From: DATKSS01 sp035533335
Lineage (GTDB): Bacteria > Chloroflexota > Dormibacteria > Dormibacterales > Dormibacteraceae
NCBI GenBank assembly: GCA_035533335.1
Contig: DATLUC010000031.1
Span: forward strand, 55,503-119,502
Reading direction: 5' to 3'
DNA: 64,000 bases
Every line of letters begins with the position of its first letter. Within the stretch, counting starts at the first letter, position 1. Below are positions 1-9,885 of the stretch, one piece after another. The translations under genes were made by a program, and so were the position numbers. The notes under the pieces are model-generated. The model made no database searches. It was given only the letters and a program-made list of their open reading frames with translations, and was not told the DNA's origin.

Positions 1-401
1 GCCAGGATCGCGATGCGCCGCTGCGGCTGGATCGCCCGCAGGAGCGTCCGCTCGGCGCGCCTGGTCGCCGCCTCGCCGGGGCTGCTCAGCACCACTATCT
101 CGGGCGGCGCCGGCCGGAAGAGGTCCCTCCGCCAGACAAGGGCGTTGCCCTGCTCGTGGCCACGGTAGAGCTGAGCGGTGGCCTGGAAGTGTTCGTAACC
201 CTCACCCATCGCCGCCGCGATGGCGGCGGCGTCCTGCCGTCCACCGTGGACGGACGCCTCCTGGATGCCGAACAGGTCGACGGACCGGAAATCGTGGTGT
301 TTGCGAACCGTGTCGAGCACGGCGTCGAGGCGGAGTCCCAGCTGGATGTTCCAGGTACAGATGCGCACCTGCTCAGCATGAAGACAATGTACGAATGCCA
401 T
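1..401 (-). CDS. Endonuclease/exonuclease/phosphatase-fold protein, 3' end beyond window
   Basis: The reading frame enters the window from the left edge and begins at ATG 401; a GTG at 368 would give a start nearer the conserved strand. The N-terminus shows the EEP signature: CTWNIQLG, the metal-binding Glu in LFGIQEAS, and GNALVW. These proteins are Mg-dependent phosphodiesterases (exonuclease III, DNase I or sphingomyelinase types). Only about 133 residues are visible and the catalytic His/Asp motifs lie outside, so the substrate cannot be assigned. It is divergent from the efflux pump at 499. Confidence 0.7.
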   Translation of the reverse strand, partial: MAFVHCLHAEQVRICTWNIQLGLRLDAVLDTVRKHHDFRSVDLFGIQEASVHGGRQDAAAIAAAMGEGYEHFQATAQLYRGHEQGNALVWRRDLFRPAPPEIVVLSSPGEAATRRAERTLLRAIQPQRRIAIL

Positions 402-498
402 CCACGATCGACCTGTCCGGCCTCCGGCGTCCCAGAGATCCGGATCGCGGGGGCGGCCCGGGATGCTGGAGCAATTAATGGTTCGCCAGGACTTCTGA

Positions 499-2106
499 GT
501 GGCACAGGAGTCGAAGCCCCGATCCGCGCCATCGATCTCGGGCGCCCATCGGTGGATCCTCGCGGCCGCCGTGCTCGGGTCGGGCATCGTCTTCCTGGAT
601 TCGACGGTGGTCAACGTCGCGCTGCCTCGCATCGGTCGCGATCTCCCACGCGCGTTTCTCGGTGTGCTGGAAGGCCAGTCCTATGTCTACAACTCGTACC
701 TGCTCACCCTGAGCTCGCTGCTCATCCTCGGCGGGGCGCTGACCGATTACTACGGGCGCCGGCGGATGTTCCTACTCGGTCTCCTGGGCTTCGGCGTCAC
801 TTCCGTGCTGTGCGGCCTCGCCCCCACGATGGAGACGCTGGTGCTCTTCCGCATCCTGCAGGGCGCGGCGGGCGCGATGCTGGTCCCAGGCTCGATCGCG
901 CTGATCACGGCCAACTTCTCCGGAGAACAGCGCGGCCGGGCCTTCGGCGTTTGGGCGGGAGCCTCGGGCCTCACCTCCATCCTCGGGCCCCTGGTCGGAG
1001 GTGTGCTCGTCGACATGATCTCGTGGCGCGTCGCCTTCCTGATCAACATTCCGCTCGTCGCCGCCGCGCTGTGGCTCACCTGGAGGCACGTACCCGAGAG
1101 CCGCGACGACCAGGCCTCCTCTCATTTCGACTGGCTCGGAGCGGCGGTCGTCGCCCTGGCCGTCGGAGGGCTGGCGTTTGGCGCGATCTACGGCCAGCAG
1201 CGGGCCTGGCGCGACCCGATCGGCTACCTCGCGCTTGCGCTGGGCGTGCTCGCCACGATTGCGCTGCCCATCCTCATGATCAGGTCGGCCCACCCGCTGA
1301 TCCCGGTCGGCCTGTTCCGCTCGCGCAACTTCACCGTCACCAACGTGTCGACACTGCTGATCTATGGATCGCTGTACGTCACCTTCTATTACCTCGCCCT
1401 GTTCCAGCAGGGAACCCTCGGCTACAGCGCGGCGGCCGCGGGTGCGGGCGCCATCCCGGGCTCCCTGTTCCTCATCCTGTTCTCATCCCGCTTCGGCAGC
1501 CTGGCCGCGCGCCTTGGGCCGCGATGGTTCATGGCGACGGGGCCGGTCTTGATGGCGCTCGGGGTGCTCTGGTACAGCCGGGTGCCGCCCGGCAGCGTCG
1601 CGTGGCGCCTCCGCCCCGGCGATGCGTCGAGCTATATCCCGAGCGCGTCGTGGGCCTACGACTTCCTACCCGGTTCGATCCTCTTCGGCGCCGGCCTGTG
1701 CATCCTGGTGGCGCCGTTGACCACGGCTCTCATGACCTCGGTGCCGGTTCGCAACTCGGGTGTCGGCTCGGCCATCAACAACGCGATCTCGCGGGTCGGC
1801 CCACAGTTGGCGGGAGCCCTGGTCTTCGTCTTCTTGACCGCCAACTTCTATTCCTACCTGGGGGCTCGCCTCACCGGCGTCGATGTCTCGTCGACGTCGT
1901 TCCGCAACCAGGTGAGCCCCCTCAACCCGCCGGTCGACCCGCAACTGACCGCGGTCGTGCGAGACGCTTCGACGGCCTCATTTCACCTTGCGATGGTCAT
2001 CGGCGCAGGCCTCCTGGTCCTGGGCGCGCTGGTCAATGCGTTCGGCATACGCAATGCGCCCCAAGTCGAGGCGGATGCGTCCAAGGCGCCTTCCGTTTCC
2101 GCATAG
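499..2106 (+). CDS. MFS efflux transporter, DHA2 (14-TM) family
   Basis: A 535-residue polytopic membrane protein starting at GTG. LDSTVVNVALP at about residues 33-43 is the classic DHA2 TM1 motif, followed by the motif A-like loop LTDYYGRRRMF and the antiporter-type TM5 segment. Family members export drugs, dyes or metabolites using the proton gradient. Length and about 14 hydrophobic segments match EmrB/QacA proteins. The acyl-CoA ligase start lies 10 nt past its stop, but that gene also has its own -10 box. The substrate is not predictable. Confidence 0.88.
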   Translation: MAQESKPRSAPSISGAHRWILAAAVLGSGIVFLDSTVVNVALPRIGRDLPRAFLGVLEGQSYVYNSYLLTLSSLLILGGALTDYYGRRRMFLLGLLGFGVTSVLCGLAPTMETLVLFRILQGAAGAMLVPGSIALITANFSGEQRGRAFGVWAGASGLTSILGPLVGGVLVDMISWRVAFLINIPLVAAALWLTWRHVPESRDDQASSHFDWLGAAVVALAVGGLAFGAIYGQQRAWRDPIGYLALALGVLATIALPILMIRSAHPLIPVGLFRSRNFTVTNVSTLLIYGSLYVTFYYLALFQQGTLGYSAAAAGAGAIPGSLFLILFSSRFGSLAARLGPRWFMATGPVLMALGVLWYSRVPPGSVAWRLRPGDASSYIPSASWAYDFLPGSILFGAGLCILVAPLTTALMTSVPVRNSGVGSAINNAISRVGPQLAGALVFVFLTANFYSYLGARLTGVDVSSTSFRNQVSPLNPPVDPQLTAVVRDASTASFHLAMVIGAGLLVLGALVNAFGIRNAPQVEADASKAPSVSA

Positions 2107-2109
2107 ACT
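2104..2109 (+). promoter_or_regulatory. -10 box TAGACT, leaderless type
   Basis: TAGACT ends 7 nt before ATG 2117. This spacing recurs across the window and implies transcription starting at or next to the start codon. No clear -35 is visible. It overlaps the 3' end of the transporter gene. Confidence 0.45.
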
Positions 2110-2116
2110 GCGGGCC

Positions 2117-3679
2117 ATGATCTTCAAGAGCCCTCACCCGGATGTGACCATCCCCGACTCGGCGCTCACGCCGTTCGTGTTCGACAAGGCCCAGCGCCTG
2201 AGCGACAAGATTGCAATCGTCGAGGCGGTAAGTGGCCGCTCGTACACGTACGGCCGGCTGTCGGACGGCGTCCAGCGGCTCGCCGCGGGTCTGGCGGCCC
2301 GCGGGTTCCACAAGGGCGACGTGCTGGCGATCATGTCCCCTAACCTGCCCGAGTACCCGATCGCCTTTCACGGCGTCGCGACGGCGGGCGGCGTCAACAC
2401 GACCCTCAACCCAACCTACACTGCGGACGAGATCGCTTTTCAGCTCAACGACTCGCGCGCCCGCCTGTTGATCACGATTCCGCCTCTGGTGGGCAAGGCC
2501 CAGGAGGCTGCGGCCAAGTCGATGGTGGAGGAGATCATCGTGTTCGGCGAGGTCGAGGGTGCGGTTCCCTTCGAATCGCTGCTCGCTGATGGGCCGGCGC
2601 CCAAGGTCGACATCGACCCTGCAGAGGACCTGATCGCGTTGCCCTACTCGAGCGGCACCACCGGATTCTCCAAGGGCGTGATGCTCACGCATCGCAACCT
2701 GGTGGCGAACCTGGTGCAGATCAGTGGATGCATCCAGATCGCAGAAGACGAAAAGCTCATGGCATTCCTGCCTTTCTTCCACATCTACGGCATGACCGTG
2801 ATCATGAACGCGGGCCTGCGCGCCGGCGCCACGCTGGTCACCATGGCGCGTTTCGAGCTGGAACCATCCCTCAAGGCGGTGCAGGACTATGGCGTGACGC
2901 GTTTCTTTCTCGTCCCGCCGGTCGTCGTGGCTCTCGCCAAGAGCCCCGTGGTCGACAGCTACGACCTGTCTTCCATCACGCGCGCTTTCTCCGGCGCGGC
3001 GCCTCTCGATGCGCAGACGGCCATGGCTGTCAGCCGGCGGATCGGCTGTCGGCTCTCCCAGGGCTACGGCCTCACCGAGACAAGCCCTGCAAGCCACGTC
3101 GTTCCCGATGACTTTGCCGAAGTCGTCCCTGGCTCGGTGGGCCCCACAGTCGCCAACACCGAATGCAAGATCGTCGACGTCGCGACCGGACACGAGCTCG
3201 ATCGCAACCAGGACGGCGAGATTTGGATCAAGGGCCCCCAGGTGATGAAGGGCTACCTCAACAACCCGGACGCGACGAAGTCATCGATCGATGCGGACGG
3301 CTTCTTTCACACCGGTGACATCGGCCACATCGACGATCGCGACGAGTACTTCATCGTCGACCGGCTCAAAGAGCTCATCAAGTACAAGGGCTTCCAGGTG
3401 GCGCCGGCCGAGCTGGAGGCGCTGCTCCTCTCTCACCCCAAGGTCGCCGACGTCGCGGTCATCGGCGTGCGGGACGAGGAGGGGGAGGAGGTTCCCAAAG
3501 CCTTCGTGGTGCTCAAAGAGCCGGTGACGCCGGAAGAGCTGATGGAGTTCGTGGCCTCACGCGTCGCCCCGCACAAGAAGGTCAGGCGCGTGGAGATCGT
3601 CGAGCAGATCCCGAAATCGCCCACCGGCAAGATCCTGAGGCGCGTGCTGCGTGACAGGGAAAAGGCCGGAGCCGCCTAA
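2117..3679 (+). CDS. Acyl-CoA synthetase / 4-coumarate-CoA ligase-like enzyme
   Basis: 520 residues of the ANL superfamily, which activates a carboxylic acid with ATP and transfers it to CoA. Visible motifs in order: the P-loop SSGTTGFSKGV near residue 178, GYGLTETSP near 315, the hinge region DGFFHTGDIGHID near 395, and the catalytic C-terminal Lys in SPTGKILRR near 500. ATG 2117 is chosen because the first conserved residues follow directly and a TAGACT box sits 7 nt upstream; the frame stays open further upstream inside the transporter gene. The acid substrate (fatty acid or phenylpropanoid) is unresolved. Confidence 0.85.
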   Translation: MIFKSPHPDVTIPDSALTPFVFDKAQRLSDKIAIVEAVSGRSYTYGRLSDGVQRLAAGLAARGFHKGDVLAIMSPNLPEYPIAFHGVATAGGVNTTLNPTYTADEIAFQLNDSRARLLITIPPLVGKAQEAAAKSMVEEIIVFGEVEGAVPFESLLADGPAPKVDIDPAEDLIALPYSSGTTGFSKGVMLTHRNLVANLVQISGCIQIAEDEKLMAFLPFFHIYGMTVIMNAGLRAGATLVTMARFELEPSLKAVQDYGVTRFFLVPPVVVALAKSPVVDSYDLSSITRAFSGAAPLDAQTAMAVSRRIGCRLSQGYGLTETSPASHVVPDDFAEVVPGSVGPTVANTECKIVDVATGHELDRNQDGEIWIKGPQVMKGYLNNPDATKSSIDADGFFHTGDIGHIDDRDEYFIVDRLKELIKYKGFQVAPAELEALLLSHPKVADVAVIGVRDEEGEEVPKAFVVLKEPVTPEELMEFVASRVAPHKKVRRVEIVEQIPKSPTGKILRRVLRDREKAGAA

Positions 3680-3699
3680 CCCGGCGTTACAACTTCGAG

Positions 3700-4236
3700 A
3701 TGGCGACGGTCGAGCGTTACGGCCCCGGTGAGGAGGCCAGCAATTTCTCCGGTGGGGATTTCATCCTGGCCCACCGGCACAACCCGATCGCAGGTCTGAT
3801 CAGCCAGGCCGAGAAGAGACGGTTCCACGGCTCCGACGCAGCGTTTGCGCACTGGACCCATGCCGCGGTCGTGGTCGCCACCGATGGATCGCTGGTCGAA
3901 GCCGAGACGGCGGGGGTGAAGCGTAGCCCGATCTCGAGGTATCGAGATGACGAATACCATCTTGTCAGGCTGGGTTCTGGGTTCGATGCCGCCGGCCGTT
4001 CGCGGGCGGTGGCCTACGCGGAGGGACAGGTCGGCCAGGCTTTCGGGTTCCTCGACCTCTTCGGCGCCACCCTGTACCTGCTGTTCGGATGGCCCCTGCG
4101 CCTGATGCGGCGCAACCATCAGATCTGCTCCACGCTGGTCGTGCATGCGCTGCAGCAGGGCGGCCAGGCGGCTGACCTCGACCCACCGTTGACCCTGCCC
4201 GCGGATCTCGCGAAGCTGTACGACGCCCGGCCTTGA
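3700..4236 (+). CDS. YiiX-like permuted papain-fold hydrolase
   Basis: 178 residues. The order His-before-Cys, with the His in HWTHAAVVV (about residue 54), an acidic LVEAE, and the Cys in QICSTLV (about 143), is the circularly permuted NlpC/P60 papain arrangement of YiiX/YebB-type proteins. Such proteins are probably amidases or peptidases of cell-wall or lipid substrates, but few are characterised. A hydrophobic patch (residues 110-130) lies between the catalytic residues. There is no signal peptide. It stands 20 nt after the acyl-CoA ligase. Confidence 0.6.
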   Translation: MATVERYGPGEEASNFSGGDFILAHRHNPIAGLISQAEKRRFHGSDAAFAHWTHAAVVVATDGSLVEAETAGVKRSPISRYRDDEYHLVRLGSGFDAAGRSRAVAYAEGQVGQAFGFLDLFGATLYLLFGWPLRLMRRNHQICSTLVVHALQQGGQAADLDPPLTLPADLAKLYDARP

Positions 4237-4257
4237 CGTGTCTACGATGAGGCTCGG

Positions 4258-4968
4258 ATGGCGAACGTGATCGACCGCAAGCGGCTGCAGCAGATGGTCG
4301 CCGCCGGCGCGCAGCTCGTCGAGGTGCTCCCGGCCAAGGAGTACGCCGAGGACCACCTGCCCGGCGCTGTCAGCCATCCGCTCCGCCAGCTGGAAAAGGA
4401 GTCCGCCCAGATCGACCGCAACCGCCCCGTCATCGTGTACTGCTGGGATGCTGCTTGAGACCTGGCACCCAGGGCCGCGGCGCGGCTCGAGGCGATGGGA
4501 TTCCGGGAGATCCACGAGTACAGGGCCGGCAAGCTCGACTGGCTTGCGGCAGGCCTGCCGACCGAAGGCGACAACTCTCAACGGCCGCGTGCCGCCACGG
4601 CGGCGCGCAAAGACGTGCCTACCTGCGGACCGGATGAGCGCCTGGGGGACGTTCGCGCGCGATCCGAAGCGGCGCGATGGGCCGCCACTGTCGTGGTGGA
4701 CGACATCGGCGTTGTGCTCGGGCTGTTGCGCGCCAAAGAGCTCGCGATGGGAGATGACCTCCGGGTCGCCGAGGCGATGCGGCCGGGGCCGAGCACCTTC
4801 CGCCCTTACGTCCCCATCAAGGAGATGGCGGATTACATGACCCACCACAACCTCGAGAGCGCGCCGGTGACAACCTCCGACGGCAAGCTGGTGGGACTGC
4901 TCCTGCGCTCCGAAGCAATCGACCTCGCCGCCGGCTGCGACGACTGTGCCCGCAAGATGATCAGCTAG
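4258..4968 (+). CDS. Rhodanese-CBS protein with in-frame UGA (candidate selenoprotein)
   Basis: Reading through the TGA at 4456-4458 gives one 236-residue protein. Residues 1-103 form a rhodanese domain (LVEVLPAKEYAEDHLPGA, then YCWDAA-UGA-DLAPRAAARLEAMGF and GKLDWLAAGLP). Residues 120-236 form a CBS pair (VADEAMRPG-like and SAPVTTSDGKLVGLLLRSEA segments). As I recall the actinobacterial family, the motif is YCxDxxCDLSPRAA, so UGA replaces the second Cys, four residues after the catalytic Cys. Homology continues in the same frame after the stop. A GC hairpin with a G-containing loop lies 21 nt downstream. Alternatives are a nonsense mutation, a sequencing error, or two separate ORFs (a second start at ATG 4495). 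Confidence 0.6.
4474..4486 (+). promoter_or_regulatory. Candidate bacterial SECIS hairpin for the UGA at 4456
   Basis: GCCGC-GGC-GCGGC forms a perfect 5-bp stem with a 3-nt loop that starts 20 nt after the UGA codon. A short stem with a G in the first loop positions, roughly 16-37 nt past UGA, is the described bacterial SECIS format. In GC-rich DNA such hairpins also arise by chance, so this is only supporting evidence. Confidence 0.35.
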
Positions 4969-5135
4969 CGGGTAATCCTGCCGCGACAATCTCGTAACGC
5001 CGTCGCGCGCGCGCCTGCTTGCGGATCAGCCGGTGCGGGGTCTGAGATCCACCGCCGGCGTGGCCGGACGTGGGCGGGACCGCGAACGCGATCATAAACC
5101 GCGCTCAAGCGCCTCACCGTCCTGCCGCCACTCGG

Positions 5136-5141
5136 TAAGGT
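5136..5141 (+). promoter_or_regulatory. -10 box TAAGGT upstream of gnd
   Basis: TAAGGT ends 6 nt before the GTG at 5148, consistent with a leaderless transcript. The 180-bp gap 4969-5147 shows no other gene or repeat that I can recognise. Confidence 0.4.
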
Positions 5142-5147
5142 GTTCAC

Positions 5148-6575
5148 GTGGCTGAGCACGAGATCGGGATCATCGGCCTCGCCACGATGGGCCAGAACCT
5201 GGCCCGCAACCTGGCTTCGCACGGCGTCCGGGTGGCCATCTACAACCGGACCCGGAAGCGGACCGATGAGTTCATGGCCTCGCACGGTGGCGAAGGAGAG
5301 TTCAAGCCGGCGGGATCCCTGGAGGAGCTGGCAGCCCTGCTCCAGCCGCCGCGCGCGATCCTGCTCATGGTCAAGGCCGGCGCGCCGGTTGACGATGCGA
5401 TCGATGAGCTGGTCAACGTGCTGAAGCCCGGCGACACGATCATCGATGGCGGCAACTCGCTGTTCCACGACACGCGCCGCCGAGCCGCCGCAGTCGAAAA
5501 ACGCGGCCTCGGCTATATCGGCGCGGGCGTGTCGGGTGGGGAGGAGGGAGCGCTCCTCGGGCCGAGCATCATGCCCGGCGGCACCCTCGAGTCATATGCG
5601 CGCGTGCAGGAGATGCTGACGGCGATTGCGGCCAAGGTCGATGGCGTGCCGTGCTGCACTTACATCGGGCCTGACGGCGCCGGACATTTCGTGAAGATGG
5701 TCCACAACGGGATCGAGTACGCGGACATCCAGCTCATCGCGGAAACCTACGATCTCCTTCGGCAATGCCTCGGGCTCCCGGCCGGCGAGCTGGCCGCGCT
5801 CTTCGCCGAATGGAACAGGGGACGGCTGCAGTCCTACCTGATCGAGATCACCTCCCACGTGCTGGCCAAGCGGGATGGCGCCACCCAGGATGCCCTGGTC
5901 GACGCGATCGTGGACGAGGCAGAGCAGAAAGGAACAGGGAGATGGACCAGCGAGTCGGCGCTCGAGCTCGGCGTGCCCCTGACCGGGATCACGGAGGCGG
6001 TGTTCGCGCGGGCGCTGTCCAGTCAGAAGCAGCAGCGCGTCAAGGCGGCGCGGGTCCTGGCCGGCCCGGGTCCATCGAAAGCGCCGGGCGGGCTCGTCGA
6101 CGACGTTCAAGAGGCCCTCTATGCAGCCAAAATCGTTGCTTACGCTCAGGGCTTCGAGCATCTCGCCGCAGGCTCGCGCGAGTTCGGTTGGAACCTCGAC
6201 ATGGGCGCCCTGGCGACCATCTGGCGAGGGGGTTGCATCATCCGCGCCCAGTTCCTCGATCGGATCAAGGACGCATATGCGCGCACGCCCGATCTCCAGA
6301 ACCTCATGCTCGACCCGTTCTTCCAGCAGGCTCTCGAGGCCGCACAGCCCGCGTGGCGTAGGGTCGTCAAGACCGCGGTGGACCAGGGCGTTCCGATCCC
6401 TGCCTTCGCCTCTTCTCTCGCTTACTACGACGGGTACCGGCGCGAGCGCGGCCCCGCAAACCTCATCCAGGGGTTGCGCGATTACTTCGGGGCCCACACT
6501 TATCACCGCACCGACCGCGAGGGCGCCTATCACACGCGGTGGGCGCAGGATGGAACCGAGGTCCGGACCGACTAA
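5148..6575 (+). CDS. gnd: 6-phosphogluconate dehydrogenase, decarboxylating
   Basis: 475 residues, full length for the long dimeric form. It oxidises 6-phosphogluconate to ribulose 5-phosphate and CO2 with NADP in the pentose phosphate pathway. Motifs: the N-terminal dinucleotide-binding segment IIGLATMGQNLARNLASHG, the substrate-binding VSGGEEGALLGPSIMPGG, and HFVKMVHNGIEYADIQLIAE with the catalytic Lys near residue 183. The C-terminus carries the GLRDYFGAHTYHR signature. GTG start; a -10 box lies 6 nt upstream. Its stop overlaps the stop of the convergent DUF3147 gene. Confidence 0.95.
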   Translation: MAEHEIGIIGLATMGQNLARNLASHGVRVAIYNRTRKRTDEFMASHGGEGEFKPAGSLEELAALLQPPRAILLMVKAGAPVDDAIDELVNVLKPGDTIIDGGNSLFHDTRRRAAAVEKRGLGYIGAGVSGGEEGALLGPSIMPGGTLESYARVQEMLTAIAAKVDGVPCCTYIGPDGAGHFVKMVHNGIEYADIQLIAETYDLLRQCLGLPAGELAALFAEWNRGRLQSYLIEITSHVLAKRDGATQDALVDAIVDEAEQKGTGRWTSESALELGVPLTGITEAVFARALSSQKQQRVKAARVLAGPGPSKAPGGLVDDVQEALYAAKIVAYAQGFEHLAAGSREFGWNLDMGALATIWRGGCIIRAQFLDRIKDAYARTPDLQNLMLDPFFQQALEAAQPAWRRVVKTAVDQGVPIPAFASSLAYYDGYRRERGPANLIQGLRDYFGAHTYHRTDREGAYHTRWAQDGTEVRTD

Positions 6576-6989
6576 CGAGGCACCGGCTCGTGGTGAAGCA
6601 TCTTCATCACCGCCGCATAGAGCGCCGTCGCGATGATGAGCCAGAGCGCCAGCGCCAGGACCAGGGTCGCGCCCACGCCGAGGTGCCCGACCAGCACGAA
6701 GACGGAAGTCGCGAACGCCACCATTGCCAGGGCCCCGAGAACGGCCCCTTCCGAATCGATGGCCGCCTCGGTCTTACCGGCCCGCTTCTGGATCAGCGTG
6801 AGCGAGGCGGGGAGGATGGCGGGAAAATCCCAGGAAGACGCCGCCCGCCCTTGTGCCGAATTTCAGCCCGATCAGCCCGGCCACCAGCGAGATGGCCGCC
6901 CCGAATCCAAAGCGCACCACATAGTCCTTGAAGGAGTGCTTTCGGACCTCGCCGGGCTGGACCCGCGGGATCACGCCAACAAGGCTCAT
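6572..6989 (-). pseudogene. DUF3147-like membrane protein, frameshifted
   Basis: From ATG 6989 the frame encodes a four-helix membrane protein up to GVFLGF. It then shifts at the run of four A on the plus strand (6824-6827). Removing one base restores the family-typical FPAILPASLTLIQKRAGK and about 65 further residues to a TAG at 6572, giving a 138-residue protein. The start overlaps the previous gene as ATGA, so translation is coupled. The homopolymer context makes a sequencing indel as likely as real decay. Function unknown; it is a second copy of the family next to its neighbour. Confidence 0.65.
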
Positions 6990-7330
6990 CGCAAGAAGAA
7001 CCAGAACAACGCGCCGGCTGGGACCAGCCACGCCACCCAAGCGAGCACGCTTCCGGCGGCCGCGCCCACGCGCTCGACCAGGAAGGCGGCGGCCACGCTG
7101 TAGACGACCAGCCCGCACGCGCCGGCGATCATCCCGGCCGCGGACTGATGGACCTTGGCGGGACCCATCGCCAGGCCGGAGACCAGAAGGCTTGCCGCCG
7201 CCACCGAAGGGGCGGCCGAGAAGAGGCCGGCGAACATCTTGGGTTTGAGAATGTCGCTGACCATCGCGAACGCGACCACCAGCGCTCCGCCCGCCACTGC
7301 GCGGACGACGAGCAGGAGGATGGTACTCAA
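6986..7330 (-). CDS. DUF3147-like four-helix membrane protein
   Basis: 114 residues starting at TTG 7330, which overlaps the TGA of the topoisomerase gene (TTGA). The frame is open further upstream but that would run inside the topoisomerase gene. The sequence has four hydrophobic helices and the family-like stretch LKPKMFAGLFSAAPSVAAAS followed by GMIAGACGLVVYS. Function is not known. It is the middle gene of a tightly overlapping topoisomerase-DUF3147-DUF3147 operon. Confidence 0.65.
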   Translation of the reverse strand: MSTILLLVVRAVAGGALVVAFAMVSDILKPKMFAGLFSAAPSVAAASLLVSGLAMGPAKVHQSAAGMIAGACGLVVYSVAAAFLVERVGAAAGSVLAWVAWLVPAGALFWFFLR

Positions 7331-8454
7331 CCGGCTCGGCGGAGGTGACTCGCCAGCGACGCCGCCTTGGATACCTTGCGCGTCGCGGCGCGTCTGAGCA
7401 GCCTCAGCGCTGCACCCTCGTCGGCGCGCAGCATCGGCGGGGTCGAAGCGCTGCCCTCTACGAGCACCGATTCGAGAGACCCATTCAGGTATGTCTCGAT
7501 CACGGCAGGGTGGACGTAAGACCGCCGGCAGATCGCGCGCGTGTGCCCGAGCTTGCCGGCCACGGCGTCCACGGCCGCAACCACGTTTCGCCTTCCGTCC
7601 GTCTCGGATTCGAATCCCACCAGCTCCCGCAGCGCGCAGGTGGCGAGCACCGTGGCGGCCCACGTTCGGAAATCCTTGGCCGTGAAATCTTCGCCGCTCG
7701 CTTCGCGCAGATACTGGTTGACGTCGTCGGACGTGACATTACGGCGAGTGCCGGACTCGTCGATGTACTGGAAGAGATGCTGTCCGGGGAGCTCGTCGCA
7801 TCGCTTCACCACGCGCGCGACGCGCGGGTTGGTCACGCCCACCTCGACTGGGCGCCCGCTCTTGCCCCTGAAGACAAAGCGGATGGTCGCACCCCTGACC
7901 TTCACGTGCCGGCTGCGAAGGGTGGTCAGACCGAAGGAGCCGTTCTGCTGCGCGTACTCCTCGTTGCCGATGCGAACGAACGTGGTTTCCAGAAGCTTGA
8001 CGATGGTCGCGACCACTTTCTCTCGGGGGAGGCCCCTGCGGCGCAGGTCGCGGGCCACCCGCCTGCGGATGCGCGGCAGCACCCTGGCGAAGCCGACCAT
8101 CCGGCCGAACTTGTTCTCATCGCGAACCTCTCGCCAGCGGGGGTGGTAGCGGTGCTGCTTGCGGCCGCGCGCGTCGCGGCCGGTCGCCTGGAGGTGGCCG
8201 CGCGGACGCGTGGTGATCCACACGTGCTCCCAGGCAGATGGGATGGCCAGCGAACGGATGCGCTCGAGCGTCTGGCGGTCGCGCACGACCTTGCCTTCGG
8301 GATCGGTGTAGACGAAGCCTCTGCCCTTGCGGGATCGCCTCAGGCCTGGCTCGAGGTCCGAGGCATAGGTGAGGCCTGCTTGCCTGGCGGCCTCTGCGCC
8401 GTCAGGTGGCCGCGTCAGGCCGCGGCCGGCGGCGTGGCTCCCGGGCCGCCCCAT
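7327..8454 (-). CDS. DNA topoisomerase IB, poxvirus type
   Basis: The chosen ATG at 8454 gives 375 residues; an ATG at 8496 in the same frame is also possible but overlaps the upstream gene more. The enzyme relaxes supercoils by a 3'-phosphotyrosyl intermediate. Visible: the N-terminal TYASDLEPGLRR and GFVYTDPEGKVVRD segments, the catalytic core with Arg/Lys residues in FVFRGKSGRPVEV, TAKDFRTWAAT, and the active-site Tyr in CRRSYVHP (about residue 313 from ATG 8454). Length and motif order fit bacterial topoisomerase IB. Confidence 0.9.
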   Translation of the reverse strand: MGRPGSHAAGRGLTRPPDGAEAARQAGLTYASDLEPGLRRSRKGRGFVYTDPEGKVVRDRQTLERIRSLAIPSAWEHVWITTRPRGHLQATGRDARGRKQHRYHPRWREVRDENKFGRMVGFARVLPRIRRRVARDLRRRGLPREKVVATIVKLLETTFVRIGNEEYAQQNGSFGLTTLRSRHVKVRGATIRFVFRGKSGRPVEVGVTNPRVARVVKRCDELPGQHLFQYIDESGTRRNVTSDDVNQYLREASGEDFTAKDFRTWAATVLATCALRELVGFESETDGRRNVVAAVDAVAGKLGHTRAICRRSYVHPAVIETYLNGSLESVLVEGSASTPPMLRADEGAALRLLRRAATRKVSKAASLASHLRRAG

Positions 8455-8663
8455 GTCGACTCGAGCGTGACCTGGAGCGTTCGTTTGCGTGCCCACAGGC
8501 GAACGATCAGGTCCTCGCGCGAGGTCGCCTCATCGCAGGGAAGACCGAGCTGCCGCAGGTTGGCCTGCACCTCGACGGGGATCGCCTCATCGCAGCGGTG
8601 AGGCCGCGCGACCCGGGAGATGACCTGGCCGACCTGGATCAGCATCAGCTCTTGTTCGCTCAT
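8415..8663 (-). CDS. Small hypothetical protein
   Basis: An 82-residue frame from ATG 8663 (N-terminus MSEQELMLIQVGQVISR) to TGA 8415. It has mixed charged and amphipathic character, no membrane segment and no domain I recognise. Its 3' end overlaps the start of the topoisomerase gene, so the two are probably co-transcribed and coupled. It lies 28 nt downstream of kbl. Confidence 0.5.
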   Translation of the reverse strand: MSEQELMLIQVGQVISRVARPHRCDEAIPVEVQANLRQLGLPCDEATSREDLIVRLWARKRTLQVTLESTWGGPGATPPAAA

Positions 8664-8691
8664 TACCCCGAGAACGCGCGGGGGCGCGACG

Positions 8692-9882
<1,191 letters not shown>

Positions 9883-9885
9883 TGC

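Noticed and set aside
156..2120. Long 654-codon plus-strand frame overlapping the DHA2 transporter
   Set aside because: Arg/Pro/Gly-rich composition without any motif; it is the shifted frame of a GC-rich gene whose real product (14 helices, DHA2 motif) lies in the other frame.
4461..4473. CCTGG-CAC-CCAGG hairpin right after the UGA of the rhodanese gene
   Set aside because: Its loop is only 8 nt from the UGA, too close for a bacterial SECIS; the hairpin at 4474-4486 fits the spacing better.
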